The notes: generated from the sequence alone by a model not told the origin. Counted from the stretch's first letter, positions 6,703 through 15,486 are shown. The stretch is DNA of 16,636 bases from Planctomycetes bacterium UBA2386 (GCA_002343845.1 DDSQ01000009.1:19200-35835); one strand, 5' to 3'. Made by a program: numbers and translations.

Positions 6703-8028
6703 GAGCGCGAGCGGTCTCGTGCTGTCGGCGAACCGCTCCTCGCGCGCGCCGAACGCACCGAGCAGCGCGAGATACAGGTTCGCCATCGGCGTCTCACGGC
6801 CGAGGTCCACGTGCCGACCGCCCACGCAAGCACCGCCGAGCCCGCCGCAGAACAGCACCGGCAGGTTGTCGTGGTTGTGGCGGTTGCCGTCACCGAGACC
6901 CGAGCCGTAGACGATGCCCGCGGCGTCGAGCAAGGTGCCGCTGCCGTCGCGGCTCGTCGCCAGCCGCTGCAGGAAGGTCGCGAAGCGCTCGACGTGGAAG
7001 CGGTTGATCGCGCGGATGCCCGCGAGTTTGCCGGCATCGCCGCCATGGTGGCTGAGATCGTGGTGGCCGTCGGGCACGCCGAGGAAGCGGTAGCTGCGGT
7101 TGCTGCCGGCGTTGCCCAGCATCAACGTCGCGACGCGGGTGAGGTCGGCCGCGAACGCGAGCGCGATCAGTTCGTACATCAGATCGACGCGCTGCGCGTA
7201 CGACGCGCCGTCGTCCAGCAGGCCGGCCGGAACGGGAGGTGCCGGCTCCTCGCGCACCTGCTGCAGGCGTTGCTCGATCTCACGCACCGAGGTCAGGTAC
7301 TCGTCGAGCTTGCCGCGGTCGGCGGCGCCGAGCTTGCCGGCCAGCGCTTTGCCATCGGCGAGCGCCGCGTCGAGCACGCTGCGATCGCCAGCCCGCTGGC
7401 GCGCGCGTTCACTGGCATCCTGCGCCGCGTTCGGATCGCCGAACAGCCGCGCGAACACCGACCGGGGATCGGTTTCCTTGGCGACCGGCGTCGACGGCGT
7501 GCGCCAGGCGATGTTGTTGCTGTAGGCGCACGAGTAGCCGGAGTCGCAGATGCCGGCCGCGGCACCACGTTCGAGGCCGAGTTCCAGCGACGCGAACTGC
7601 ACCGCGCCGCCGACCTGCGCGGCCAGCACCTGGTCGACCGAGACTCCCGTCTGGATGTCGGCCCCGCCGGTCTTCTTGGGGTGCGCGCAGGTCAGGAACG
7701 AGGCACCGGCGCGCGCATGGTCGCCGGGACCGTCGCCGTGCGCGCGACCGCCGTCGATCGCCAGTCCCGAGAACACCGTCACGTGCTTCCGCACCGGCAC
7801 GAGCGGTTCCAGCAGGAACGGCAGCTCGAAGTCGCGGCCCGACTTCGCCGGCTTCCACTCGTCCATCTTCATGCCGTTCGGCGCGAACACGAACAGCGCC
7901 CGCCGCACCGCGGGCTGCCCGCGCGGGATCGCCGGCTGCATCGCGTCGAGCCACGGCAGCGCGATGCAGGCCGAAGCTCCGCGCAAGAACGTGCGCCGGT
8001 CGAGCGCGCGGTTGTGGAACGGCGGCAT
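6697..8028 (-). CDS. DUF1552 (HXXSHH) protein, Tat-exported
   Basis: A 443-residue protein. The N-terminus carries a twin-arginine motif (DRRTFLRG, Arg11-Arg12) followed by a short hydrophobic stretch (ASACIALPW), so export in folded form by Tat is expected. HHDLSHHGGD at about residues 322-331 is the HXXSHH motif that defines the DUF1552 family. The length and the opening FVFAPNGMKMDEW fit that family as well. DUF1552 is considered related to the DUF1501/sulfatase-like (alkaline phosphatase) fold; its activity is not known. It usually pairs with a DUF1592 protein, and here that gene lies immediately upstream on the same strand, 43 bases away. I chose the ATG at 8028 because the Tat motif follows at once. 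An upstream start at 8127 would overlap the DUF1592 gene and add unlike residues. The gene converges on guaD with 6 bases between stops. Confidence 0.92.
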   Translation of the reverse strand: MPPFHNRALDRRTFLRGASACIALPWLDAMQPAIPRGQPAVRRALFVFAPNGMKMDEWKPAKSGRDFELPFLLEPLVPVRKHVTVFSGLAIDGGRAHGDGPGDHARAGASFLTCAHPKKTGGADIQTGVSVDQVLAAQVGGAVQFASLELGLERGAAAGICDSGYSCAYSNNIAWRTPSTPVAKETDPRSVFARLFGDPNAAQDASERARQRAGDRSVLDAALADGKALAGKLGAADRGKLDEYLTSVREIEQRLQQVREEPAPPVPAGLLDDGASYAQRVDLMYELIALAFAADLTRVATLMLGNAGSNRSYRFLGVPDGHHDLSHHGGDAGKLAGIRAINRFHVERFATFLQRLATSRDGSGTLLDAAGIVYGSGLGDGNRHNHDNLPVLFCGGLGGACVGGRHVDLGRETPMANLYLALLGAFGAREERFADSTRPLALA

Positions 8029-8071
8029 GGGCGCGCATTCTGTCCCCCCGGCCGCCAGCTGCCCAGTGCCG

Positions 8072-10327
8072 TCAGTCGCGGCGCAAGAACGCGTCACTCT
8101 CGACGACCAGTTCGAGCAACGCGGCAAGCGTCACCCTGCCCGTCGCGGCCAACTGGTCGACCGCGAGATCCAGGCGCAGCCGGTCGACGGACCCGAGGTC
8201 CCGCCCGACCGCGTACACGAACAGCTTGCGCGCGATCGTGCGCGGCAGCGCCGGATCGACGAGCAGCGCGCGCTTCAGGCCCGGCAAGCCGTCGAGGACC
8301 ACGCCGCCGGGGAGCTCGCCGCGGTCGTCGATCACGCCATGCTCTTCGCGTTCGCGCACGCGACCGATCGCGTCGAAGCGCTCGAGTGCGAAGCCCAGCG
8401 CATCCATGCGCACGTGGCAGCCCGCACACGTGGCCTGCTGCCGGTGCAACGCGAGCTGCTCGCGCAGCCCGCGCGGCGACGTGGCGGCGCCCTCGTCGGG
8501 AAAGGAGTCGTTGCCGGGCGGCGGCGGCGGCGGCGCCTGGCCGAGCAGGTTCTCCAACACCCACTTGCCGCGCTTCACCGGCGACGTGCGCGTCGGGTTC
8601 GACGTGACGAGCAGCACACTCGCATGACCGAGCACGCCGCCGCGTTGTCGCAGCTCGGTCGGCAGCGCGACGCGCGTGAACGACTCGCCGAACTCGCCCG
8701 CGATCCCGTAGAACGCCGCCAGCCGCGCGTCGACGTGCGTGAAGTCGGCGTCGACCAGCGTGCGCACGTCGAGGTCCTCGCGCAGCACCGCCGCGAACAG
8801 CAGCTCCGTCTCGCGCCGCATCGACGCCTTCAACGCGGCGTCGCACGGGAAGCGCTCCGGATCGGGCATGCGGTCGACGAGCGCCCGCAGTTCGAGCCAC
8901 TGCGCCGCGAAGTCGGTAGCCAGCGCGTCGGCCCGCGGGTCGGCGAGCAACCGCCGCACCTGCGCACGCCGCCCCGCGATCGTCGCCAGTTCGCCGCGCG
9001 CCGCCGCCGTGCGCAGCGCGTCGTCGGGCTGGCTGCTCCAGATCAGGTAGCTGAGCCGCACGGCCAGCGCCCACGCCGGCAGCGCGCCGTCACCGGGCTC
9101 GGCGCGGAACAGGAAGTTGGGCGACGTGAGCGCGGCCTGCACGACGCGCCGCTGGGCGAGCAGGAACGGTTCGCCACGCGCGAGCGCCTCTTCGCCGACT
9201 GCGGCGACGCGCGACGCTTCCTCGGCGGCGACCGGACGCCGCCATGCGCGCGGCAGCAGCGCGGTGGCCAACGCCAGCAACCGCCGCTTGGCGGGCTGCT
9301 TCTCGTCGCCCGCGCCGGGCAACCACTGCTGTTCGCGCGGCGTCGGCCGCGGATCGAGCGGTCCGGTGATCTCGAGCCAGTCGATGCGCAGGTTGCGATC
9401 GCGGCGCTTCGGGTCCGGGTGATCCGGTTGGTAGAAGTCGTTGAGGAACGCGAGATCCCAGCGGTGCGACCCGCCGACGGTCGGCAACGTGATCTCTTCG
9501 ACGCGCATCTCGCCGGCCGGGACCTCGATCACGCACAGCTCGCGGCCGTCGAGGGCCACCGCCATCTTCGCGTCCTCGTCACCAGCCGGCGTGCTGCCGA
9601 CGCGGATGCGCAGCCGGTAGACACCGTCGCGCGGCAGCGGCACGTCGGCGGCGATCGTGGCATTGGTGTAGAGCCCCGCGACCTCGCCGTCCTGCGACAC
9701 GCTCGGACCGTCGAGCAGCCGCATGCGCTCGCCCTCGACGCGCCGCACCGCCGGCGCATTCGCATCCTCGCCGTGGAACACCGCCTCGGCCACCTCGCCA
9801 GCCGCCGCGAGGTACTTCTCGAGGTGCAACGTCGACAACGTCAGCGCATCGCCGATCGAGTCGAAGCCATATCCGAGGTCGTCGGCCGGGAACGCGGCCG
9901 TCGACGCGACGGTGACGCCGAACAGGTCGCGCACCGTGTGCTCCCACTGCGTCCGCGACAACCGGCGCACCGTGACGCGACCCGGGCTCCGCGGCAGCTT
10001 CGGCACGTCGCGCGCGAGCGTCGTGCTGCAGAACGCGAGCAGATCGCGGCGTTCGTCGGCGGTCAGCGGATCGGCATCGGGCGGCGGCATCTCGCCGGCG
10101 GCGATGCGATCGCGCACCCGACTCAATGTCGTGAGCCACGTCGTCGCGTCGGCGCGTTCGGCGGCGGCGAGGTCGAGCCCGCCCTTCTTGGTCTCGGCGT
10201 CGTGGCAATCGACGCAACGCGCCTCGATCGCGGCGCCGAGCGGTCCGAAGCCTTGCTGCGCAGCCGCGCTCGCGGCGGTGAGCATGCAGGCGACGACGAC
10301 CGTGAGGCGTGGCACGTCCCGCAGCAT
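8072..10327 (-). CDS. DUF1587/1595/1592/1588/1585 cytochrome-like surface protein
   Basis: A 751-residue exported protein of unknown function, widespread in planctomycetes. In order (approximate residues): signal peptide 1-24 ending ASAAAQ; planctomycete cytochrome-C-type segment with CVDCH (38-42) and MPPPDADPL; DUF1587 with RRLSRTQWEHTVRDLFG (about 120-140); a beta-rich module 208-323 ending RIDWLEITGP, like a carbohydrate-binding module; DUF1595 (about 345-408, RRLLALATALLPRAWRRP and SPNFLFR); DUF1592 (about 414-543); DUF1588 with VTSNPTRTSPVKRGKWVLEN and CAGCH (634-638); and DUF1585 to the end. Two CxxCH motifs suggest covalent c-type haem, so periplasmic or surface assembly. The order is the family standard. 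The start is the ATG at 10327, giving a normal signal peptide; a GTG at 10393 would add 22 residues before it. It lies 73 bases after the CRTAC1-like gene and 43 before the DUF1552 gene, so a three-gene operon is likely. Confidence 0.93.
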   Translation of the reverse strand: MLRDVPRLTVVVACMLTAASAAAQQGFGPLGAAIEARCVDCHDAETKKGGLDLAAAERADATTWLTTLSRVRDRIAAGEMPPPDADPLTADERRDLLAFCSTTLARDVPKLPRSPGRVTVRRLSRTQWEHTVRDLFGVTVASTAAFPADDLGYGFDSIGDALTLSTLHLEKYLAAAGEVAEAVFHGEDANAPAVRRVEGERMRLLDGPSVSQDGEVAGLYTNATIAADVPLPRDGVYRLRIRVGSTPAGDEDAKMAVALDGRELCVIEVPAGEMRVEEITLPTVGGSHRWDLAFLNDFYQPDHPDPKRRDRNLRIDWLEITGPLDPRPTPREQQWLPGAGDEKQPAKRRLLALATALLPRAWRRPVAAEEASRVAAVGEEALARGEPFLLAQRRVVQAALTSPNFLFRAEPGDGALPAWALAVRLSYLIWSSQPDDALRTAAARGELATIAGRRAQVRRLLADPRADALATDFAAQWLELRALVDRMPDPERFPCDAALKASMRRETELLFAAVLREDLDVRTLVDADFTHVDARLAAFYGIAGEFGESFTRVALPTELRQRGGVLGHASVLLVTSNPTRTSPVKRGKWVLENLLGQAPPPPPPGNDSFPDEGAATSPRGLREQLALHRQQATCAGCHVRMDALGFALERFDAIGRVREREEHGVIDDRGELPGGVVLDGLPGLKRALLVDPALPRTIARKLFVYAVGRDLGSVDRLRLDLAVDQLAATGRVTLAALLELVVESDAFLRRD

Positions 10328-10363
10328 AACGACGATCCCGCGCTCACTGCGGCGGCCGTTCGT

Positions 10364-10376
10364 AGCGCTCCGCGCT
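10364..10376 (-). other. Small intercistronic hairpin
   Basis: AGCGC-TCC-GCGCT is a perfect 5-base-pair stem with a 3-base loop in the 73-base gap between the CRTAC1-like and DUF1592 genes. A second small stem (GTGC/GCAC at 10380-10391) is next to it. There is no following T-run, so it is not a typical intrinsic terminator; it could affect the ratio of the two gene products. Stems this short are common in GC-rich DNA. Confidence 0.25.
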
Positions 10377-10400
10377 GGCGTGCTGCCGCACACGCGGCGG

Positions 10401-13400
10401 TCAGCGCGACAGCTCGACGCGGCCGTTCTTCGCCGCCAGCGCGTGCTCGGTCACGCTGCCGTCCGGCCAGCGCACGCGTGCCTTGGCGATCGCCGGCACG
10501 CCGGCGAACCACGCCACCGGACTCGTCTGCGCGAGGTAGCCCGCACCCGCCGCGATCTCGCGCACCGCGTGCAGCTTGTCGGCGACGAGGATCTCGATGC
10601 GCGCACCGATCGCCGTCGGGTTGCCCTTGCCGCCATGCACGCGCACGGCGAGCCATGGGCCCGAGCCGCCCGTTCCGCCGGTCGGCACGCGAGCGAACGT
10701 GCGCAGCGGCCCGTCGTTCGTTGCGCACACGATCGTCGGCGTCGCGTCGCCGGACAGGTCGGCGACCACGAGCGCCTTGCCGTCCTCGGGCATGACGATG
10801 CCGGAGTCGGCGGGTTCGACGCAGTCGAACTGCAACCCGGGCCGCCCCAGCAGGAGTTGCCCGAGCCCGCCGTCGAAGCGCCCCGTCTCCGGTTCCGGCG
10901 CGAACGAGTTCTGCGCGAGCACGAGGTCCTGGATCCCGTCGGCGTCGAGGTCGGCGATGCCGATGCCGAACACCGGCGCGATCTGCGCACGCCGCGGCAA
11001 CGGCCGCGCGACGAACGTGCCGTCGCGATTCTCGAGCACGACGTGCTGCAGCTCGTTGCAGGTGAGTTCGAGGCAACCGGCGAGCGCATCGGCGCCGTAG
11101 ATCTCGGCGAGGTTGGCGCGCGCGAACTGGTCGTAGGTCGGCAGTCGCTCGCGCACGAACGGCATCGCCTGGCTGCTGCACGACAGGCCGCGCACCGGCA
11201 GCACGACGTCGCCCGGTTGCTTCGCCTCGATCACGTCGAACGAGCCGTTGCCGTCGAAGTCCCTGCCGAAGAGGCGCAGCGGCTTCTGCGGACTCGCCTT
11301 GTACTTGGAGTTGAGGCCGAGGTTGCCGGCGACGAGGTCGAGGTCGCCGTCGCCGTCGAGGTCGCCGGCAGCGACGCTGTTCCACTGCCCGCGCAGCTCC
11401 GCGAGGCCGAGCGTCTGCGTTCGATCGACCAGCCGCTTGCCGCCGTCGTTGCCGAACACGCGAATCGGCTGCCACTGGGCCGCCACGACCAGATCGACGA
11501 AGCCGTCGCCGTCGAGGTCGGTCCACTGCGCCGCGGTGACCATGCCGAGCTCGCGCATCGGCAGCTCCGCCGACGCGTCGACGAAGCGGCCGCCGTCGTT
11601 GCGCAGCAGCCGACTCGGCGGCGCGTGCGGGAAGCGGCCCGGCACGACCCGGCCACCGACGAACAGGTCGACATCGCCGTCGCGGTCGAAGTCGGCCGCG
11701 CACACGCAGCTCGAGCTCGTGCGCACGTCGGGCAGCACGCCCGCGGCAGCCTTCGTGAACGCACCCTTGCCGTCGTTGACGAACAGCCGGTCGGCAAGCG
11801 CTTCGTCCCCTTCGTTCGCCTCGACACCGCCGCTGGCGACGTACAGATCCAGGTCGCCGTCGCTGTCGAAGTCGACGAACACGGCGCCGAGATCCTCGCA
11901 TGCAGCGTCGTCGCGCCACGGCCCGTCGATCGCCGCCCACTTGCCCTTGCCGTCCGCGCGCAGCAGCGCACCGGCCTGGCCCGCGGCACCGCCGACCCAC
12001 ACGTCGTCGAGCCCGTCGCCATTGGTGTCGCCGCAGGCGAGGCCCGGCCCGAGCCGCGACAGCCGGTGCGGCAGCAGCGGCTGCACCGCGTAGTCGTCGA
12101 AGTCGCGTTCCTGGTGACGGAACGGGATGCCGTCGTGCGCCCAGAACGTGCCGAGCAGTTCGCGGTCGTCGGGGCTCGGCGAGAACGTCGGCCGCAGCGG
12201 CGCCTCGAGCGGCTCGCGGATCGTGTGGCGGTGGTCGACGGCAAGGCGTTCGAACTGCTGCGTGTGCCCGCTCGGCCAGCGCACGGTCAGCCGGTCGATC
12301 GACGTCGCGGCGCCGAGCCCGAAGTGCTCGATCGCCTCGCCCGCCGACATGTAGCCGCGCGTCAGCGACACGATCCGCGTCTGCGTGACGCCGCCCGCCG
12401 CCAGCGTGATCGCGGCGCCAACGCCCTGACGGTTGCCGTGCGCGCCGACGAGTTCGACCAGCACCCGGTGGCCCTCGCTCGACCGGTTCTCGAACACGCT
12501 CGCCGGCGCGTTGAGGTTGTTGGTGATCACGTCGAGATCGCCGTCGCGATCGAGGTCGCAGACGACCGCGCCGTGCGCGACGCTCGCTTCGTCGAGTCCC
12601 CACGCGGCCCCCACGTCCTCGAACTTCAGGTCGCCGAGGTTGCGACGCGCGATGTTCTTCTCGTCGACCCGCGGGATCGCGCGGAACACCTCGAGGGCCT
12701 CGTTCTTGCGCCCTTCCCGCCACAGACGATCGAAGCGCTCGCCGAGATCCGGGTTGTCGGTGAACACCGGGATGCCGTTCGTCACGAAGCAGTCGAGGCG
12801 CCCGTCGTCGTCGAGGTCGGCGAAGCGCACGGCCCAGGTCCAGTCGGTGCTCGCCAGGTTCGCGAGGTGCGCCGCCTCCTGGAAGCGCCCAGTGCCGGTG
12901 TTCACGTACAGCGCGTTGCGCATGTACTGCTGCGGGCGGGCGTTCATCAGGAACCAGCGGTGCTGGTCCATGCTCCCCATCAGCATCTTGCCCATGTAGT
13001 GCGACGTGCTCGACATGTCGGCGACGAGCAGGTCGAAGTCGCCGTCGTTGTCGAGGTCGCCGAAGTCGGCGCCCATGCCGAAGAACGCCGTGTGCGGCAG
13101 CATCTTCGCCGTCACGTCCTCGAACGTGCCGTCGCCGCGGTTGCGGTACAGATGGTCGGGCGACTGGAAGTCGTTGGCGACGTAGAGATCCTGACGGCCA
13201 TCGCCGTCGAAGTCCCACCACACCACCGAAAGGCCATTGCCCTGGTCGCGGATGCCGGCCTCGTCGCTGACGTCGACCCATCGGCCGTAACCGTCGTTGC
13301 GCAACAGGCGGTCGCGCTGGCCGGCCTGGAACGCCGCCGGCGCGCCCGGCACGGTGAAGAAGTGGTCCTCGTAGCCCGCCGGCACGTGCGGCACGCCGTC

Positions 13401-14099
13401 GCGCACCAGCGGCGGGAACGGCGGGAACAGCTGCTCGCGCGACTTCCGCAGATCCTTCGGCAGCGTCATGCCGGCGACGATCTCGGTCGGCAGCGTCATG
13501 CGGAGCACGCGGTTGGTCAGCAGGTAGAGATCGAGGTCGCCGTCGTTGTCGTAGTCGGCGAAGGCGCAGCCGGTGCTCGCGGCGACCGTGCCGAGCCCGA
13601 ACGGGCCGCCCTTCTCGACGAACGTGCCGTCGCCCTGGTTCTGGAACAGCAAGTTCGGACTCTCGAGGTTGCAGACGAGCAGGTCGAGATCGCCGTCGCC
13701 GTCGACGTCCGCGAACGACGCCGCCGTGCCCCACGCATCGCCGCCGCCGAGCCCACCGGCCGACTCGGTGACGTCTTCGAAGCGAAACGGCGCGGTCTGC
13801 CGGAACAGCTTGTTGGGGCCGTCCTGCGACACGAGATAGACGTCCGGCAGGCCATTGCCGTCGTAGTCGCCGACCGCGAGGCCCGCCCCCATGTAGACGT
13901 AGGCGACGACGTTCTCGGGCCGCAGCACGTTGGTGAAGGCGAGGCCGGTCGCCGCGCCGTCGCGCTTCATGAACCGCGGCCCATCGGCCGCGAGGCGCGC
14001 CGGCAGCGGCGTGCTGGTGATCGGCGGCAGCTTCTCCGCGTCGCCCGAGCAGGCGGCGGCGGCGGCCACGACGAGCAGCGGTCCGGCACGGAGCGACAT
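10401..14099 (-). CDS. CRTAC1-like lipoprotein with FG-GAP/VCBS repeats and two ASPIC/UnbV domains
   Basis: A 1232-residue envelope protein. The signal peptide ends in AAAC (Cys17), a tolerable lipobox, so it is probably lipid-anchored. The body contains about 14 clear calcium-loop motifs (first GDYDGNG at residue 78, then DVDGDGDLD, DYDNDGDLD, DLDRDGDLD and so on) plus one degenerate one, as in integrin-like propellers. It is built twice over: propeller plus ASPIC/UnbV domain (about 553-626, with GVGAAITL and RWPSGHTQQF), then a second propeller opened by GIPFRHQERDFDDYAVQPLLPHRLS (about 653-680), and a second ASPIC/UnbV domain at the end (about 1156-1232, with GARIEIL and VRWPDGS). Such CRTAC1-family proteins are common in Bacteroidota, Acidobacteriota and Planctomycetota. 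Their role is unknown; extracellular binding is inferred. The ATG at 14099 was chosen for the signal peptide. It is the likely first gene of the operon with the DUF1592 and DUF1552 genes. Confidence 0.93.
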   Translation of the reverse strand: MSLRAGPLLVVAAAAACSGDAEKLPPITSTPLPARLAADGPRFMKRDGAATGLAFTNVLRPENVVAYVYMGAGLAVGDYDGNGLPDVYLVSQDGPNKLFRQTAPFRFEDVTESAGGLGGGDAWGTAASFADVDGDGDLDLLVCNLESPNLLFQNQGDGTFVEKGGPFGLGTVAASTGCAFADYDNDGDLDLYLLTNRVLRMTLPTEIVAGMTLPKDLRKSREQLFPPFPPLVRDGVPHVPAGYEDHFFTVPGAPAAFQAGQRDRLLRNDGYGRWVDVSDEAGIRDQGNGLSVVWWDFDGDGRQDLYVANDFQSPDHLYRNRGDGTFEDVTAKMLPHTAFFGMGADFGDLDNDGDFDLLVADMSSTSHYMGKMLMGSMDQHRWFLMNARPQQYMRNALYVNTGTGRFQEAAHLANLASTDWTWAVRFADLDDDGRLDCFVTNGIPVFTDNPDLGERFDRLWREGRKNEALEVFRAIPRVDEKNIARRNLGDLKFEDVGAAWGLDEASVAHGAVVCDLDRDGDLDVITNNLNAPASVFENRSSEGHRVLVELVGAHGNRQGVGAAITLAAGGVTQTRIVSLTRGYMSAGEAIEHFGLGAATSIDRLTVRWPSGHTQQFERLAVDHRHTIREPLEAPLRPTFSPSPDDRELLGTFWAHDGIPFRHQERDFDDYAVQPLLPHRLSRLGPGLACGDTNGDGLDDVWVGGAAGQAGALLRADGKGKWAAIDGPWRDDAACEDLGAVFVDFDSDGDLDLYVASGGVEANEGDEALADRLFVNDGKGAFTKAAAGVLPDVRTSSSCVCAADFDRDGDVDLFVGGRVVPGRFPHAPPSRLLRNDGGRFVDASAELPMRELGMVTAAQWTDLDGDGFVDLVVAAQWQPIRVFGNDGGKRLVDRTQTLGLAELRGQWNSVAAGDLDGDGDLDLVAGNLGLNSKYKASPQKPLRLFGRDFDGNGSFDVIEAKQPGDVVLPVRGLSCSSQAMPFVRERLPTYDQFARANLAEIYGADALAGCLELTCNELQHVVLENRDGTFVARPLPRRAQIAPVFGIGIADLDADGIQDLVLAQNSFAPEPETGRFDGGLGQLLLGRPGLQFDCVEPADSGIVMPEDGKALVVADLSGDATPTIVCATNDGPLRTFARVPTGGTGGSGPWLAVRVHGGKGNPTAIGARIEILVADKLHAVREIAAGAGYLAQTSPVAWFAGVPAIAKARVRWPDGSVTEHALAAKNGRVELSR

Positions 14100-14211
14100 C
14101 CCGCGATCATGAACCACGCCCCGCGACGGCGGAACGCCCGACATGGCGTCCGCGCGTCCAGGCCGTTCGTGGCTGGCGGTTGTGCGGCGGCGTGCCTACC
14201 GTGAGGGTGGC
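14100..14211. promoter_or_regulatory. Divergent intergenic region, presumed promoters
   Basis: These 112 bases, the longest gene-free stretch here, separate the CRTAC1-like gene (minus) from the AI-2E-family gene (plus). Promoters for both must lie here or just inside the genes. I cannot identify a convincing sigma-70 pair, operator palindrome or riboswitch. GAGGG at 14203-14207, 4 bases before the ATG at 14212, could serve as ribosome binding site for the plus-strand gene. Confidence 0.45.
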
Positions 14212-15486
14212 ATGTCGCCCGTCCACGACTCGGAAAAAACCCTCCCACCGCCGTGGGACCGCATCTTCTCGCTGGCCACGCGCACGTTCGTGTGGGGCCT
14301 GCTGATCGCCGTGCTGTGGCTGCTGCGACCGTTCCTGCTGCTGATCTTCCTGACGTTCGTGTTCGCCTACGTGCAGGCGCACGGCGTCGACGGCCTGCAG
14401 CACCGCATCAAGAACCGCGTCGCGCGCGTCGTGATCGTCGGCCTGGTCGTGCTCGGGACGCTGTTCGCGACGGGTTTCACGCTGGCGCCGCAGGTCAAGG
14501 AACAGGCGGCGGTCTTCCTGCGCGACAAGGACAAGTACATCGCCGACGCCGACCGCGAGCTGAACACGTTCCTCAAGCAGTACCCATCGCTCTACGAGGG
14601 CATCGCCGGCAACCAGAAGGAGTTGCCCGACCCGACCGAGGCCCTGCGACTCAAGCCGCACGTCGACAAGCCGAACGAGAAGCCCGTCGAGAAGCCGCCC
14701 GGCGAAGGCGAGACGGCGCCGACGACACCACCGACGCCGCAGGACAACGGCGCGACTCCACCGACCACCGGCGAGCAAGGCACGGAGCCGCCGAAGGAGC
14801 CGCTGCCCGACAACCTGCACCTGATCCGCAACCTGGTGACCAGCGCGACGAAGTCGCTCGCCGAGAACCCGCTCGAAATCGTGCAGTCCGGTCTCGGCTA
14901 CGCGACGTCGTTCCTGATGGCGCTGCTGTTCTCGTTCCTGATCGTGCTCGACATGCCGAAGCTCACGCGCGCGATCCAGGGCCTGTCGCGCACGAAGATC
15001 GGGTTCGTCTACGACGAGGTCGCCGACAACATCGCCGGCTTCGGCCGCGTGCTCGGGCGTGCCCTGGAAGCCCAACTCGGCATCGCGATCGTCAACACGA
15101 TCCTGACCGCGATCGGCATCTGGGCCATGGGTCTCGACAACATCCTCGTGCTGTCGACGATCGTGTTCTTTTGCAGCTTCATCCCGGTCGCCGGCACGTT
15201 CATCAGCTCGACGCCGATCTGCCTGGTGGCGCTGCAAGCCGGCGGCGTCTCGACGATGGTGCTCGCGATCGTGCTGATCTGCGTGATCCACGCGCTCGAG
15301 ACCTACGTGCTCAACCCGCAGATCTACGGGCACCACATGCACATGAACCCGGTGCTCGTGCTGATCGTGCTGACGATCGGCGGCAAGCTGTTCGGCGTGT
15401 GGGGCCTGCTGCTCGGCATCCCGATCGTCAACTACGTGTTCCGCCACGCGATCCGCCGCCCCGAGGAACGACCCGCCGAAGCCTGA
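14212..15486 (+). CDS. AI-2E family transporter (PerM/TqsA-like membrane protein) with Pro-rich insert
   Basis: A 424-residue inner-membrane protein. Hydrophobic segments at about 28-55, 70-92, 228-248, 285-305, 309-330, 332-362 and 377-408 give the 7-8 passes of the family. The closing block ETYVLNPQIYGHHMHMNPV, then IGGKLFGVWGLLLGIP, is the conserved AI-2E signature. Members include the autoinducer exporter TqsA, sodium/proton antiporters and many of unknown substrate, so the substrate cannot be told here. Between the second and third segments, residues about 136-199 hold a Pro/Thr/Glu-rich low-complexity stretch (KPNEKPVEKPPGEGE, TPPTPQ, TEPPKEPLP) that is not typical and makes the protein longer than the usual 340-370 residues. 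The start was chosen at the ATG at 14212, preceded by GAGGG; the frame is open upstream to 14143. The next gene follows after 33 bases on the same strand. Confidence 0.9.
   Translation: MSPVHDSEKTLPPPWDRIFSLATRTFVWGLLIAVLWLLRPFLLLIFLTFVFAYVQAHGVDGLQHRIKNRVARVVIVGLVVLGTLFATGFTLAPQVKEQAAVFLRDKDKYIADADRELNTFLKQYPSLYEGIAGNQKELPDPTEALRLKPHVDKPNEKPVEKPPGEGETAPTTPPTPQDNGATPPTTGEQGTEPPKEPLPDNLHLIRNLVTSATKSLAENPLEIVQSGLGYATSFLMALLFSFLIVLDMPKLTRAIQGLSRTKIGFVYDEVADNIAGFGRVLGRALEAQLGIAIVNTILTAIGIWAMGLDNILVLSTIVFFCSFIPVAGTFISSTPICLVALQAGGVSTMVLAIVLICVIHALETYVLNPQIYGHHMHMNPVLVLIVLTIGGKLFGVWGLLLGIPIVNYVFRHAIRRPEERPAEA

Noticed and set aside
6691..6714. Imperfect 7-base-pair hairpin with one bulge between guaD and the DUF1552 gene, as a possible two-way terminator
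   Set aside because: It lies mostly within the last codons of the DUF1552 gene, has no T-run on either side, and stems like this are frequent in GC-rich DNA.
7550..10795. Open frame of 1081 codons on the plus strand opposite the DUF1552 and DUF1592 genes
   Set aside because: It spans three real minus-strand genes and their gaps, and its product is Arg-rich without domains.
9723..14204. Open frame of 1493 codons on the plus strand opposite the CRTAC1-like gene and part of the DUF1592 gene
   Set aside because: The minus strand has clear domains, lipobox and calcium loops. The plus frame is rich in Arg, Ala, Val and His with no recognisable motif; it stays open because repeated Asp/Gly codons give no stops in that antisense frame.
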